Assembly (NCBI RefSeq): GCF_024171925.1
Contig: NZ_JAMTCO010000007.1
Location: 1 to 64,000 of the forward strand
Source of the DNA: Actinokineospora diospyrosa
GTDB taxonomy: Bacteria > Actinomycetota > Actinomycetes > Mycobacteriales > Pseudonocardiaceae
Direction of reading: 5' to 3'
Length of the DNA stretch: 64,000 bases
The notes beneath the pieces are model-generated. The model had not been told where the DNA came from and did no database searches. It worked only from the letters and a program-made list of their open reading frames with translations. Below are positions 52,781 through 61,039 of this stretch, piece after piece. The translations under genes were made by a program, and so were the position numbers. Each line of letters opens with the position of its first letter. Positions within the stretch are counted from its first letter, which is position 1.

Positions 52781-53782
52781 ATGCGACGGCGTGGCAAGGT
52801 TTACGCGACCGGGCTCGTGCTGGTCATCAGCGGCACAGCGGCCGGCGTGCTGGCGGGCGCCGGTACGGCCGCGGCGGCCCCGCCCATCGTGGTCGGCAGC
52901 TGCGCGACGACGATCCAAGGTGCCCCGGGTACTCCGATCTCGCTTAGCCCCACCGCGGTACTCGACCCGGTCTTACGGGTGGTCAACGCCGTCCCACTGT
53001 TAGGTCCAACGCTGTCCGGCGGGGTTCGCGGCGCGGTGACGTCTATGGGAAACATCCCGCTCGGCGTCATCCCGGCGGCTAACTCGACGATCCCCGGCAG
53101 CACTATCGCAGCTGCGGCGGTGCCACAGATCAAGGCCGCGATCACCAAGGTTCCGCTTATCGGCCAGGCACTGTCCGGCATCGTCTCCGGCGTCCAAGGC
53201 GCCTTGACCGCGGGCTGCTCGATCACGGTCACTGTGGTCAACGCGGTCGCAGCGCCGGTTCAGGAAGGCGCGGGTGCCGTCGCTGGCGCTGTTGAGCGCG
53301 GCGCGGCAGCTCTACCGCCGCTGGCCCCGGGTACACCCGGCGTGCCCAACAAGCCCGGTACGAACCCGTCGCCCGGTACTGGGGGCAACCCGCAGACTCC
53401 GCCTGGCACGCCGGGCACCAACGGGCCGGGTACCTCTGTTGTTGGCGGTATTAACCCGGGCAGCTTGCCGCTCTATGGGTCCGGACTGAGCTTCGGACGG
53501 TCACCGATGACCGACTACTCCGGCATCCCCTACGCCCAGGCCGGGCTGTTCTCCCCGTCGCCCGGCGTCCGCTACGGCGGTTCCATCCCCGGGTACGCGC
53601 CGCAATTCGGCATCCTCGGCACGGGCGACGCGGACGGCGTCCAAGCCGCCGGGCACGCGGAAGCGCTCGACGCTCCCGGCAGCCGGGGTGTCGGGCTGCC
53701 GGTGCTGCTCGCCGTGCTCGCGCTCTCCGGGGTCACCGCCGCGCTCGTGCGCACCTGGGTATTGCGCCGCACCCCCGCCTGA
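52781..53782 (+). CDS. Exported, C-terminally anchored Pro/Gly-rich protein, paralogue 1
   Basis: 333 residues from the ATG with GGAGG upstream. Signal peptide MRRRGKVYATGLVLVISGTA ... AAAAPP, cleaved near residue 34. A hydrophobic Ala/Val/Gly domain with two Cys follows, then a Pro/Gly/Asn linker. The conserved box YAQAGLFSPSPGVRYGG and PGYAPQFGILGTG comes next, and a C-terminal helix (GLPVLLAVLALSGVTAALVRTWVLRR) that should anchor it in the membrane. No known domain. The box and the anchor recur in the next gene. Confidence 0.78.
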   Translation: MRRRGKVYATGLVLVISGTAAGVLAGAGTAAAAPPIVVGSCATTIQGAPGTPISLSPTAVLDPVLRVVNAVPLLGPTLSGGVRGAVTSMGNIPLGVIPAANSTIPGSTIAAAAVPQIKAAITKVPLIGQALSGIVSGVQGALTAGCSITVTVVNAVAAPVQEGAGAVAGAVERGAAALPPLAPGTPGVPNKPGTNPSPGTGGNPQTPPGTPGTNGPGTSVVGGINPGSLPLYGSGLSFGRSPMTDYSGIPYAQAGLFSPSPGVRYGGSIPGYAPQFGILGTGDADGVQAAGHAEALDAPGSRGVGLPVLLAVLALSGVTAALVRTWVLRRTPA

Positions 53783-53848
53783 CCCTAACTTAACTCGCCG
53801 GTAGGTTTCCGCGAACGAGTGATTCTCGTTCGAGTGAAGGGACTCGGC

Positions 53849-54700
53849 GTGCGTCGACGGCTCATGACGGTCACCGCGGTACTGCTCGGGACGGCCGTCC
53901 TCGGCGCCGCTCCAGCCAGCGCGGCCCCGCTGCCGTTCCTCGCCGTGGATTGCGCCCAGACCGTGCTCGCATTCAGCGGCCAGCCCGTGCAGCTCGCCAG
54001 GATCGCGGTCACCGGCATGGTCACCAAGGCGGTCCGGGAGACCCCCGGTCTCGGCCTGCTGCGGTCCACCTCGGTCGGGTTGAGCTTCCCGCTCGGTCCG
54101 GCCATCGCGGTCGGGACCGTGCCGGACGGCACCGCGCAGGTGAGCGCCGCGCAGGTCGCGGACGCCGTCGTCGAGGCGGTGCGGCCGCTCAAGGAGATCG
54201 AACCCGCGGTGGACGCCGTCCTCGCGTCCGTGCGCGCGCAGGTCACCGAGCACTGCGGCATGACGTTGCGGGCGATCAACCCGAGCGCCCCGACCAACCC
54301 GGGCAAACCGGGGACCACGCCGACGCCGGGCAAACCGACCCCGGGCCAGCCGGGCACCCCAGCCCCGACCACGCCCAACGCGCAGCCGGTCGGCGGCGCC
54401 CCGCAGGCCCCCGAGGTCGCGCTGTACCGGGCCGCTCCGCGCGACTACGGCACCGTGCCGTACGCCAGCGCGGGGGTCTACGCGCCCGGCCCGGAGGTCC
54501 GCTACGGCGGCGTCCCCGGTTACGCGCCACAGTTCGGCATCCTCGGTTCTGCTCCGACCGGGTTACGCACGGTCGGGGAGGCCCATGCACTGCCCGTGAC
54601 CCCGGCGGGCGCCGTCGGCCTGCCGGTCATGCTGGCCGCGCTGGCGCTGTCGGTGGTCACTGGTGCACTGGTCCGCAGCTGGGTGCTGCGCGGGACGTGA
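53849..54700 (+). CDS. Exported, C-terminally anchored Pro/Gly-rich protein, paralogue 2
   Basis: 283 residues from GTG (RRRLMTVTAVLLGTAVLGAA, then PASAAPLP), a signal peptide preceded by AAGGGA. It has the same plan as the upstream gene: mature domain with two Cys, a Pro-rich linker (NPGKPGTTPTPGKPTPGQPG), the box YASAGVYAPGPEVRYGG and PGYAPQFGILGSA, and the C-terminal helix LPVMLAALALSVVTGALVRSWVLRG. It is 66 bases downstream of paralogue 1 on the same strand and ends 88 bases before rpsF. It may be a cell-envelope structural or adhesion protein; function unknown. Confidence 0.78.
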   Translation: MRRRLMTVTAVLLGTAVLGAAPASAAPLPFLAVDCAQTVLAFSGQPVQLARIAVTGMVTKAVRETPGLGLLRSTSVGLSFPLGPAIAVGTVPDGTAQVSAAQVADAVVEAVRPLKEIEPAVDAVLASVRAQVTEHCGMTLRAINPSAPTNPGKPGTTPTPGKPTPGQPGTPAPTTPNAQPVGGAPQAPEVALYRAAPRDYGTVPYASAGVYAPGPEVRYGGVPGYAPQFGILGSAPTGLRTVGEAHALPVTPAGAVGLPVMLAALALSVVTGALVRSWVLRGT

Positions 54701-54788
54701 GCGGCGAGCTGTTACGCTGCGTCCGCTAAAGACCCTCCTGCCACGGATCGTCCGTGGCCGCCGAGTCCACAGGAGGTGAGTGGTCTTC

Positions 54789-55079
54789 ATGCGTCATTAC
54801 GAGGTCATGGTCATCCTCGACCCCACACTCGACGAGCGCACGGTCGCGCCGTCGCTCGACACGTTCCTCAACGTCATCCGCACGTCGGGTGGCAACGTTG
54901 AGAAGGTCGACATCTGGGGCAAGCGCCGGTTGTCCTTCGAGATCAAGAAGCACAGCGAGGGCATCTACGCCGTGCTCGACGTCAACGCCGAGCCGGACGC
55001 GGTCAAGGAACTGGACCGCCAGCTGTCGCTGCAGGAGTCCGTTCTGCGGACCAAGGTCATGCGGCGCGAGAACGCCTGA
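54789..55079 (+). CDS. rpsF: 30S ribosomal protein S6
   Basis: 96 residues ([20 protein letters not shown]). It is a small-subunit protein that binds 16S rRNA with S18. The ATG was preferred over a GTG three codons earlier because S6 proteins begin MRxYE and AGGAGGT at 54771 is 12 bases away. It heads the rpsF-ssb-rpsR-rplI operon; ssb follows after two bases. Confidence 0.97.
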   Translation: MRHYEVMVILDPTLDERTVAPSLDTFLNVIRTSGGNVEKVDIWGKRRLSFEIKKHSEGIYAVLDVNAEPDAVKELDRQLSLQESVLRTKVMRRENA

Positions 55080-55081
55080 CC

Positions 55082-55624
55082 ATGGCAGGGGACACGATCA
55101 TCACGGTCGTCGGCAACCTGACCGCGGACCCGGAGCTGCGGTTCACCCCCTCGGGTGCCGCCGTCGCCAGTTTCACCGTGGCGTCCACCCCGCGCACCTT
55201 CGACCGCCAGTCCGGCGAGTGGAAGGACGGCGAGGCGCTGTTCCTGCGCTGCAACATCTGGCGCCAGGCGGCTGAGAACGTCGCCGAGTCGCTGACCAGG
55301 GGCTCCCGCGTGCTGGTCACCGGCCGCCTCAAGCAGCGCTCGTTCGAGACCCGCGAGGGCGAGAAGCGCACCGTCATGGAGCTCGAGGTCGACGAGGTCG
55401 GCCCCTCGCTGCGCTACGCGACCGCCAAGGTCAACAAGGTCAGCCGGGGCACCGGCGGCGATGGTGGCGGCTTCGGCGGCGGCAGTGGCGGCGGCGGGCG
55501 CAGCGGTGGCGCAGGCGGTGGTGGCGGTGGCTACAACGGCCCGTCCGCACCGCCCGACGACCCGTGGGGCTCCGCACCGCCCGCAGGTGGCGGCGGCGGT
55601 TTCAACGACGAACCGCCGTTCTGA
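55082..55624 (+). CDS. ssb: Single-stranded DNA-binding protein
   Basis: 180 residues. OB-fold: [40 protein letters not shown] and [19 protein letters not shown] Gly-rich linker (~120-165) follows, then the acidic tip FNDEPPF, which recruits repair and replication proteins. It is placed between rpsF and rpsR as in most actinobacteria. It binds ssDNA in replication, recombination and repair as a tetramer. Confidence 0.98.
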   Translation: MAGDTIITVVGNLTADPELRFTPSGAAVASFTVASTPRTFDRQSGEWKDGEALFLRCNIWRQAAENVAESLTRGSRVLVTGRLKQRSFETREGEKRTVMELEVDEVGPSLRYATAKVNKVSRGTGGDGGGFGGGSGGGGRSGGAGGGGGGYNGPSAPPDDPWGSAPPAGGGGGFNDEPPF

Positions 55625-55680
55625 CCGGGTAACGCACCCAACCCAGACGCTTTCTCGACATACCACTCAGGAGTTTGACC

Positions 55681-55929
55681 GTGGCCAAGCCACCGATTCG
55701 CAAGCCCAAGAAGAAGGTCTGCGTCTTTTGCAAGGACGTCAAGAAGGACCGTCCGGTCAACATTGACTACAAGGACACCACGCTGCTGCGCAAGTACATC
55801 TCCGACCGCGGCAAGATCCGCGCGCGTCGGGTGACCGGCAACTGCAGCCAGCACCAGCGTGACGTCGCCATCGCGGTGAAGAACGCCCGCGAGGTCGCTC
55901 TGCTCCCGTACACCTCGACCGCCCGCTGA
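55681..55929 (+). CDS. rpsR: 30S ribosomal protein S18, zinc-binding (C+) form
   Basis: 82 residues from the GTG at 55681, with AGGAG seven bases upstream; the TTG two codons earlier is too close to the ribosome-binding site. KKVCVFCKD and VTGNCSQHQ keep the zinc-binding Cys/His residues, so this is the zinc-containing paralogue; Zur-regulated C- forms usually lie elsewhere. It pairs with S6 in the platform of the 30S subunit. Confidence 0.97.
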   Translation: MAKPPIRKPKKKVCVFCKDVKKDRPVNIDYKDTTLLRKYISDRGKIRARRVTGNCSQHQRDVAIAVKNAREVALLPYTSTAR

Positions 55930-55945
55930 CCAGGAGGGGACGATC

Positions 55946-56401
55946 ATGAAGCTCATCCTCACCACCGACGTCAGCGGCCTGGGTGGCCCCGGTGACCTCG
56001 TCGAGGTCAAGGACGGCTACGGCCGCAACTACCTGCTGCCGCGCGGCTTCGCCATCCTGGCGACCAAGGGCGCCGAGAAGCAGGTCCAGGTCATCCGCCG
56101 GGCGCAGGAGGCCAGCCGGATCCGCAACCTCGACCACGCCAAGGAGGTCAAGGCCGCGCTGACCGCGCTGGGCAGCGTCCCGCTCAAGGCCAAGGCCGCC
56201 TCGGGGTCGGGCAAGCTGTTCGGCTCGATCACCACCGCCGACATCGTCGCCGCGGTCAAGGCGGCCGGTGGCCCGGTCCTCGACAAGCGCGCCGTCGAGG
56301 TCGCTGGCCACATCAAGACCGTGGGCAAGCACTCGGTGAGTGTTCGCCTGCACCCCGATGTCACCGCCGCGTTCACGGTGCACGTCGCCGCCGCGAGCTG
56401 A
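55946..56401 (+). CDS. rplI: 50S ribosomal protein L9
   Basis: 151 residues: [40 protein letters not shown], long connecting helix and the C-terminal domain ([20 protein letters not shown]). It binds 23S rRNA. It is the last gene of the rpsF operon, with a hairpin after it. Confidence 0.98.
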   Translation: MKLILTTDVSGLGGPGDLVEVKDGYGRNYLLPRGFAILATKGAEKQVQVIRRAQEASRIRNLDHAKEVKAALTALGSVPLKAKAASGSGKLFGSITTADIVAAVKAAGGPVLDKRAVEVAGHIKTVGKHSVSVRLHPDVTAAFTVHVAAAS

Positions 56402-56413
56402 CTCACGCACGCT

Positions 56414-56450
56414 GAACCGCCCCGCTCGGTCACGCTGAGTGGGGCGGTTC
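56414..56450 (+). terminator. Terminator of the rpsF-rplI operon
   Basis: GAACCGCCCC / GGGGCGGTTC, extended by an inner CTC/GAG pairing, 13 bases after the rplI stop, followed by TGCGTCTG. Confidence 0.8.
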
Positions 56451-56463
56451 TGCGTCTGCGCAG

Positions 56464-56688
56464 TTGTCCACAGGTCGTGGTCACCCTGCCGAGCGAACCA
56501 CCCCGCGACACGCCGAAAAACGACGATGGCGCGACACGCCGAAGAACCGGGCGGGCAATTTCTCCACAAGTTGTACACAGGCCCTGAGCTGGGCTTCTCC
56601 GAACAAGTCGGACACCTGTCCCCAGGTTGTCCACAGCCCGTCGGGTACCTGTGCTCAGCTGACCGCGATCATCCCCAGGTTATCCACA
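56464..56688 (+). promoter_or_regulatory. DnaA-box-like cluster upstream of dnaB
   Basis: TTGTCCACA (56464-56472), TTCTCCACA (56560-56568), TTGTACACA (56571-56579), TTGTCCACA (56627-56635) and TTATCCACA (56680-56688), all on one strand. CGCGACACGCCGAA occurs twice (about 56504 and 56531). It fills the 435-bp gap between rplI and dnaB, which has no gene. Confidence 0.68.
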
Positions 56689-56836
56689 GGACCGTCCCCA
56701 GCGTGGTTTGCAAGGGGCCGTTCGGGGGTCCTAGCGTCGCCTGGCGGCCCGGCGCGCGGTGGTCGACCACCACCCGAATGTCGTACCGCCGACCTAAGGT
56801 CCGCACCGGACCGAGTCTTCCAGGAGGGGCAGTTCC

Positions 56837-58210
56837 GTGGCGCTCGCTGACGACCTCTCCCTGCCGCCCGAGCCCGGCGAGCACGGGATGGACCGCAAGC
56901 CCCCACAGGACTTGCGGGCTGAGCAGAGCGTGCTGGGCGGCATGATGCTGTCCAAGGACGCCATCGCCGATGTCATCGAGGCGTTGAGCCCGGATGACTT
57001 CTACATGCCCAAGAACCAGATCATCTACGACACCGTGCTCGACCTGTACGGCCGCGGCGAACCCGCCGACCCGATCACCGTCTCCGCCGAGCTCGAACGC
57101 CGCGGCGAACTCCGCAAGGTCGGCGGCGCCCCGTACCTGCACACGCTGATCTCGATCGTGCCGACCGCGGCCAACGCCGGGTACTACGCCGAGATCGTCG
57201 CCGAGAAGGCCATCCTGCGGCGGCTGGTCGAGGCCGGGACCCGGATCGTGCAGCTGGGCTACCAGGGTGCCGAGGGCGCGGACGTTACCGAGATCGTCGA
57301 CCGCGCGCAGGCGTCGATCTACGAGGTCACCGAGCGCAGCATGAGCGAGGACTACGTCGCGCTCGAGGAACTGCTGCAGCCCACCATGGACGAGATCGAC
57401 GCCATCGCCTCCCGCGGCGGCATCTCCCAGGGCATCCCCACCGGCTTCGCCGACCTCGACGAGATCACCAACGGCCTGCACCCCGGCCAGATGATCATCG
57501 TCGCCGCCCGCCCCGGTGTCGGCAAGTCGACCCTCGGCCTGGACTTCGCCCGCTCCTGCTCCATCAAGCACGGCATGTCCAGCGTCATCTTCTCGCTGGA
57601 GATGAGCCGCACCGAGATCGTCATGCGCATGCTCTCCGCCGAGGCCAAGATCCGCCTCGGCGACATGCGCGGTGGCCGGATGACCGACGACGACTGGACC
57701 CGCCTGGCCCGCCGGATGAGCGAGATCAGCGAGGCCCCGATGTTCGTCGACGACTCACCGAACATGACCATGATGGAGATCCGCGCGAAGGCCAGGCGCC
57801 TCAAGCAGCGCCACGACCTGAAGCTCGTCGTGGTCGACTACCTGCAGCTGATGACCTCCGGCAAGCGCGTCGAGTCCCGCCAGCAAGAGGTCTCGGAGTT
57901 CTCCCGCCAGCTCAAGCTGCTGGCCAAGGAGATCGAGGTCCCGGTCATCGCCATCAGCCAGCTCAACCGCGGCCCCGAACAGCGCACCGACAAGCGGCCG
58001 ATGCTCTCCGACCTGCGTGAATCCGGCTCCCTGGAACAGGACGCCGACATGGTCATCCTGATCAACCGCCCCGACGCCTGGGAACGCGACGACCCCCGCG
58101 CGGGCGAGGCCGACCTGATCCTCGCCAAACACCGAGCAGGCCCCACCGCCACCGTCGTCGTCGCCCACCAACTCCACTACAGCCGCTTCGCCGACCTAGC
58201 CCAAGGCTGA
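56837..58210 (+). CDS. dnaB: Replicative DNA helicase
   Basis: 457 residues from a GTG. The N-terminal DnaB domain has QDLRAEQSVLGGMMLSKDAI. The C-terminal RecA-like motor has Walker A ARPGVGKSTLGLDFAR (~224-239), IFSLEMSRTEIVMRML, Walker B VVVDYLQLM, SQLNRGPEQR and SDLRESGSLEQDAD. It unwinds DNA ahead of the fork as a hexamer. No intein interrupts it, unlike the mycobacterial dnaB genes. It is preceded by DnaA-box-like sites. Codon use becomes slightly different near the 3' end but the gene is complete. Confidence 0.98.
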   Translation: MALADDLSLPPEPGEHGMDRKPPQDLRAEQSVLGGMMLSKDAIADVIEALSPDDFYMPKNQIIYDTVLDLYGRGEPADPITVSAELERRGELRKVGGAPYLHTLISIVPTAANAGYYAEIVAEKAILRRLVEAGTRIVQLGYQGAEGADVTEIVDRAQASIYEVTERSMSEDYVALEELLQPTMDEIDAIASRGGISQGIPTGFADLDEITNGLHPGQMIIVAARPGVGKSTLGLDFARSCSIKHGMSSVIFSLEMSRTEIVMRMLSAEAKIRLGDMRGGRMTDDDWTRLARRMSEISEAPMFVDDSPNMTMMEIRAKARRLKQRHDLKLVVVDYLQLMTSGKRVESRQQEVSEFSRQLKLLAKEIEVPVIAISQLNRGPEQRTDKRPMLSDLRESGSLEQDADMVILINRPDAWERDDPRAGEADLILAKHRAGPTATVVVAHQLHYSRFADLAQG

Positions 58211-58325
58211 CCCGCTCGACTGCGGAACTCATCTCCGCCACTCGCTAGGACCGAACTTGTCACGCTCAAGCGCCGTACACGAACAAGGCAATGCTTTCGC
58301 ATCTGCTGTGGGGCTCACCTTCGCG

Positions 58326-58468
58326 CTCGATGGGGTGAACTTGTTTTGCGCGGGGGGACAACACCCGTAGCGTTTCCTCGCGGCAGGGCCAGTCTTTTCG
58401 GCCCCTGCTGTGCGGACCTGCCACGGGTGTTGTAGGGGCCCCACGCAAAACAAGTTCACCCCATCGAG
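58326..58468 (+). repeat. Dispersed palindromic element, copy 4 (compensated arms)
   Basis: 143 bp in the gap between dnaB and the hydrolase gene. Here both outer arms differ from the other copies in a paired way: GGGGTGAACTTG on the left and CAAGTTCACCCC on the right, so pairing is perfect. Inner parts equal copy 3. The rest of 58211-58532 shows no gene. Confidence 0.93.
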
Positions 58469-58532
58469 CCAGCAGGCTCACGTGCTTTGCACCAGAAAGC
58501 AACAATCGCGCCCTGCACAGGGAAGTGTCGAG

Positions 58533-59462
58533 CTATCCCAGCCACTCCAGAATCAAGCGATTCGTTTCTTCCGGCCTTTCCTGCTGAATCCAATGACCGC
58601 AGTCCACACTGGTCACCTCCACATTCGGCACGAACTCAGCCATGTTCGCAGACCGCGCCACCACATCCCGATCGCCGTAGATCATGAGCGCTGGCTGCTG
58701 AACGATCGGGTCCACCCCAGCCAACAAGTGCCAGTTGCGATCAAGGTTCCGGTACCAATTGATGCTCCCCGTGAACCCGGTCGACTCGAAAGCGGAGACG
58801 TACACAGCCAGCTCCCTGTCGCTCATCAACGGCTCGCCGAGCGGTGTCTCCGCCCTGGCGAGCTCGATCATCGCCATACCCGGCTGAGGCTCCTTGGGCG
58901 GCTCGTTCTTCCGGTAGATGTTGCGGAGGAACCGGGACGCGTTCGCATCGAGCACCGCGTCCGCCACGCCCGGCTGCCGGTTGAAGTGGACGAAGTAGTA
59001 GTCGCCGCCGAGCAGCTCCTCCATGAACTCGATCCAGGGCTTTTCGCCCCGCTCGAAATAGGGCAGGCTCAGGCTGATCACCTTGTTCACCCGATGTGGG
59101 TGCAACAAGGTCAGCCCCCAAACCACCATTGAGCCCCAATCGTGCCCGACGAAAGTGGCGTCCTCGTACCCGTAGTGATCGAGAAGCGCGACGAGATCGC
59201 CCGACAGGTGTTCGATGTCGTATGCCGTCACCTCTGTCGGACGCGATGAGTTGCCATAACCCCGCTGGTTCGGGGCGATGACGTGGTAGCCCGCTGCGAC
59301 AAGTGCGGGAATCTGGTGGCGCCAAGAATAGGCGAGCTCCGGCCAACCGTGGCAGAGCACGATCGGCTTTCCGGCATTGTGCTGGCCTGCCTCGAAGACC
59401 TCAAGCTCCACACCGTTGACCGGAATTAGGGTTGGCTCAGGAAAACCGGTTGGATCAAACAT
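58533..59462 (-). CDS. Alpha/beta hydrolase, epoxide-hydrolase type
   Basis: 309 residues from ATG (MFDPTGFPEPTLIPVNGVEL). The oxyanion motif is VLCHGWPELAYSWR (~36), the nucleophile Asp is in FVGHDWGSMVVWG (~105), and the catalytic His is in SVDCGHWIQQERPEE near 283. GINWYR-type cap segments (SINWYRNLDRNW) carry a candidate catalytic Tyr. It opens epoxides to diols. It is divergent from the WYL regulator, with an AAACCGGTCA palindrome between, so the pair is probably an inducible detoxification unit. Confidence 0.9.
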   Translation of the reverse strand: MFDPTGFPEPTLIPVNGVELEVFEAGQHNAGKPIVLCHGWPELAYSWRHQIPALVAAGYHVIAPNQRGYGNSSRPTEVTAYDIEHLSGDLVALLDHYGYEDATFVGHDWGSMVVWGLTLLHPHRVNKVISLSLPYFERGEKPWIEFMEELLGGDYYFVHFNRQPGVADAVLDANASRFLRNIYRKNEPPKEPQPGMAMIELARAETPLGEPLMSDRELAVYVSAFESTGFTGSINWYRNLDRNWHLLAGVDPIVQQPALMIYGDRDVVARSANMAEFVPNVEVTSVDCGHWIQQERPEETNRLILEWLG

Positions 59463-59522
59463 GCGTTTCCTCTCACGGCCGTGAGACCTGTCGGTGAGGT
59501 CGTGCCGCCATCTTGCCGACCG

Positions 59523-59547
59523 AAACCGGTCACCCCATGACCGGTTT
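59523..59547. promoter_or_regulatory. Putative operator between hydrolase and WYL regulator
   Basis: 10-bp arms AAACCGGTCA / TGACCGGTTT with a 5-base centre. It is 60 bp upstream of the hydrolase start and 20 bp upstream of the regulator start. Confidence 0.72.
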
Positions 59548-59567
59548 TGTGTGCCAGTGTTCTCGGT

Positions 59568-60542
59568 GTGCGAACCGACCGACTGGTGGCGATCCTGCTC
59601 TTGCTGCAACGGCGCGAGCAGGTGACAGCGGCAGAGGTCGCCCAGGAGCTGGAGGTCTCCGAGCGCACCGCGCGCCGCGACCTCGATGCCCTGGCCATGG
59701 CCGGGGTGCCGGTGTACGCCACGCAGGGCAGGGGCGGCGGCTGGCGACTGGTGGGCGGCGCCCGCACCGACCTGTCCGGGTTGACCGCGAGCGAGGCCCG
59801 CGCCCTGTTCCTGGTCGCGGGCCAGGCCTCGGCCGCGACGCCCGCCGTGAAAGCAGCGCTGCGCAAGCTCGTCCACGCCCTGCCCGAACCCTTCCGGGTG
59901 CAGGCCGAGGCGGCAGCGTCGTCGCTGGTCGTGGACCCGCAACGGTGGGGGGCGAATCGGGTCGAGCGCCGCGCGCCGCCCTTTCTCGACGACCTCCAGG
60001 ACGCGGTGATCCGCGGCGTCCAGGTGCGGCTCGGCTACCTCGACCGCGAAGGCGCCGAAACCCGGCGAACCGTCCACCCGCTGGGCATCGTCGCCAAAGG
60101 CCCGTCGTGGTACCTCGTCGCCAACACCGACGCGGGCAGGCGGACCTTTCGCATCGACCGCGTGTCCTCCGCCGACCCGACCGACGATCCCGTGCACCGC
60201 CCCGCGGACTTCGACCTCGCCGAGAGCTGGCGCGAGATCGCCGACGAGGTCGACCGCAAGCGAACGCCGCTCGAGGCCCAGGCGGTGTGCGCGCCTGACG
60301 GGGTAGGCGTGCTCCGCATGGCTTTCGGCGGTCGGCTGGAAGTGGGGGGTGCTGCGATTGACGGTCGCGTTGAGGTCGTGATCCGTGGGCACAGCGAGTA
60401 CATGCTCGCTGGTGAGCTTGCTGGGCTGGTCGAATGGGTTGAGGTGACTGGGCCAGCGGGGGTGCGGGAGCAGCTGGCTGGGATCGGCAAAGTGCTCGTC
60501 ACGCGGTACGGCTCCTATGCGCAAGACACGCATGCCCGGTAG
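59568..60542 (+). CDS. WYL-domain transcriptional regulator (DeoR/YafY type)
   Basis: 324 residues from the GTG before RTDRLVAILLLLQRREQVTA. The N-terminal HTH_11 is AEVAQELEVSERTARRDLDAL; the WYL domain is near 150-215 (VHPLGIVAKGPSWYLVANTD, RTFRIDRV). The C-terminal WCX-like region ends the protein. It is divergent from the epoxide hydrolase. The WYL ligand is often a nucleic acid or a small molecule; which one is not known here. A start 7 codons earlier overlaps the palindrome. Confidence 0.88.
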   Translation: MRTDRLVAILLLLQRREQVTAAEVAQELEVSERTARRDLDALAMAGVPVYATQGRGGGWRLVGGARTDLSGLTASEARALFLVAGQASAATPAVKAALRKLVHALPEPFRVQAEAAASSLVVDPQRWGANRVERRAPPFLDDLQDAVIRGVQVRLGYLDREGAETRRTVHPLGIVAKGPSWYLVANTDAGRRTFRIDRVSSADPTDDPVHRPADFDLAESWREIADEVDRKRTPLEAQAVCAPDGVGVLRMAFGGRLEVGGAAIDGRVEVVIRGHSEYMLAGELAGLVEWVEVTGPAGVREQLAGIGKVLVTRYGSYAQDTHAR

Positions 60543-60591
60543 CTCGGCGTCTGCTGGTGTGGGGGCCTGCGGTGGCTGCTAGTGCGGTGGG

Positions 60592-60746
60592 CTCGATGGC
60601 GCGCGGCATCGGTGGGTCTGCGGTGGTTGGGAGTGTGGTGGGCTCGATGGGGCGCGGCATCGGTGGGGTCCGTGCTGGGGCTGGGAGTGCGTGTGGCTCA
60701 GTGGGGCGAGTAGCCGTGTGTCCGCTGGAGCTGGGAGTGCGGTCGG
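60592..60746 (+). repeat. Tandem ~51 bp repeats carrying the palindromic element's terminus
   Basis: CTCGATGG(G)GCG or the near copy CTCAGTGGGGCG begins at 60592, 60643 and 60697; the element's own left end at 60747 is the next in phase. The units also share GCGGCATCGGTGGG and CTGGGAGTGCG. No coding sense was found in 60543-61039 outside the repeats. Confidence 0.75.
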
Positions 60747-60889
60747 CTCGATGGGGCGAACTTGTTTTGCGCGGGGCCCCTACAACACCCGTGGCAGGTC
60801 CGCACAGCAGGGGCCGAAAAGACTGGCCCTGCCGCGAGGAAACGCTACGGGTGTCGTCCCCCCGCGCAAAACAAGTCCGCCCCATCGAG
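60747..60889 (-). repeat. Dispersed palindromic element, copy 5 (inverted orientation)
   Basis: Reverse complement of copy 3 with a few substitutions, 143 bp. Ends CTCGATGGGGCGAACTTG and CAAGTCCGCCCCATCGAG. It immediately follows a short tandem array in phase with its own terminus. Confidence 0.92.
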
Positions 60890-61039
60890 CAGGGGTGGGG
60901 TGGTGGGGTTGGTTGGGGTGGGGGAGGTTGGAGCGGGGGGTGAGGGTGAAGGGTGGGGCGGGCAGGGGTGCGGGGAAGCCGAGAAGTGTTGCCCTGCCGC
61001 GATATCTAGTGCTGGCGGATGTCGGGTCGAGAAGGTGTG

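Noticed and set aside
59463-60533. N-terminal extension of the epoxide hydrolase to 666 residues
   Set aside because: The extension is antisense to the WYL regulator gene and the family starts at the ATG at 59462.
189-60889. Palindromic elements read as ordinary Rho-independent terminators
   Set aside because: They are 128-143 bp with three nested stems, lack T-runs, occur in both orientations and three of them stand far from any gene end.
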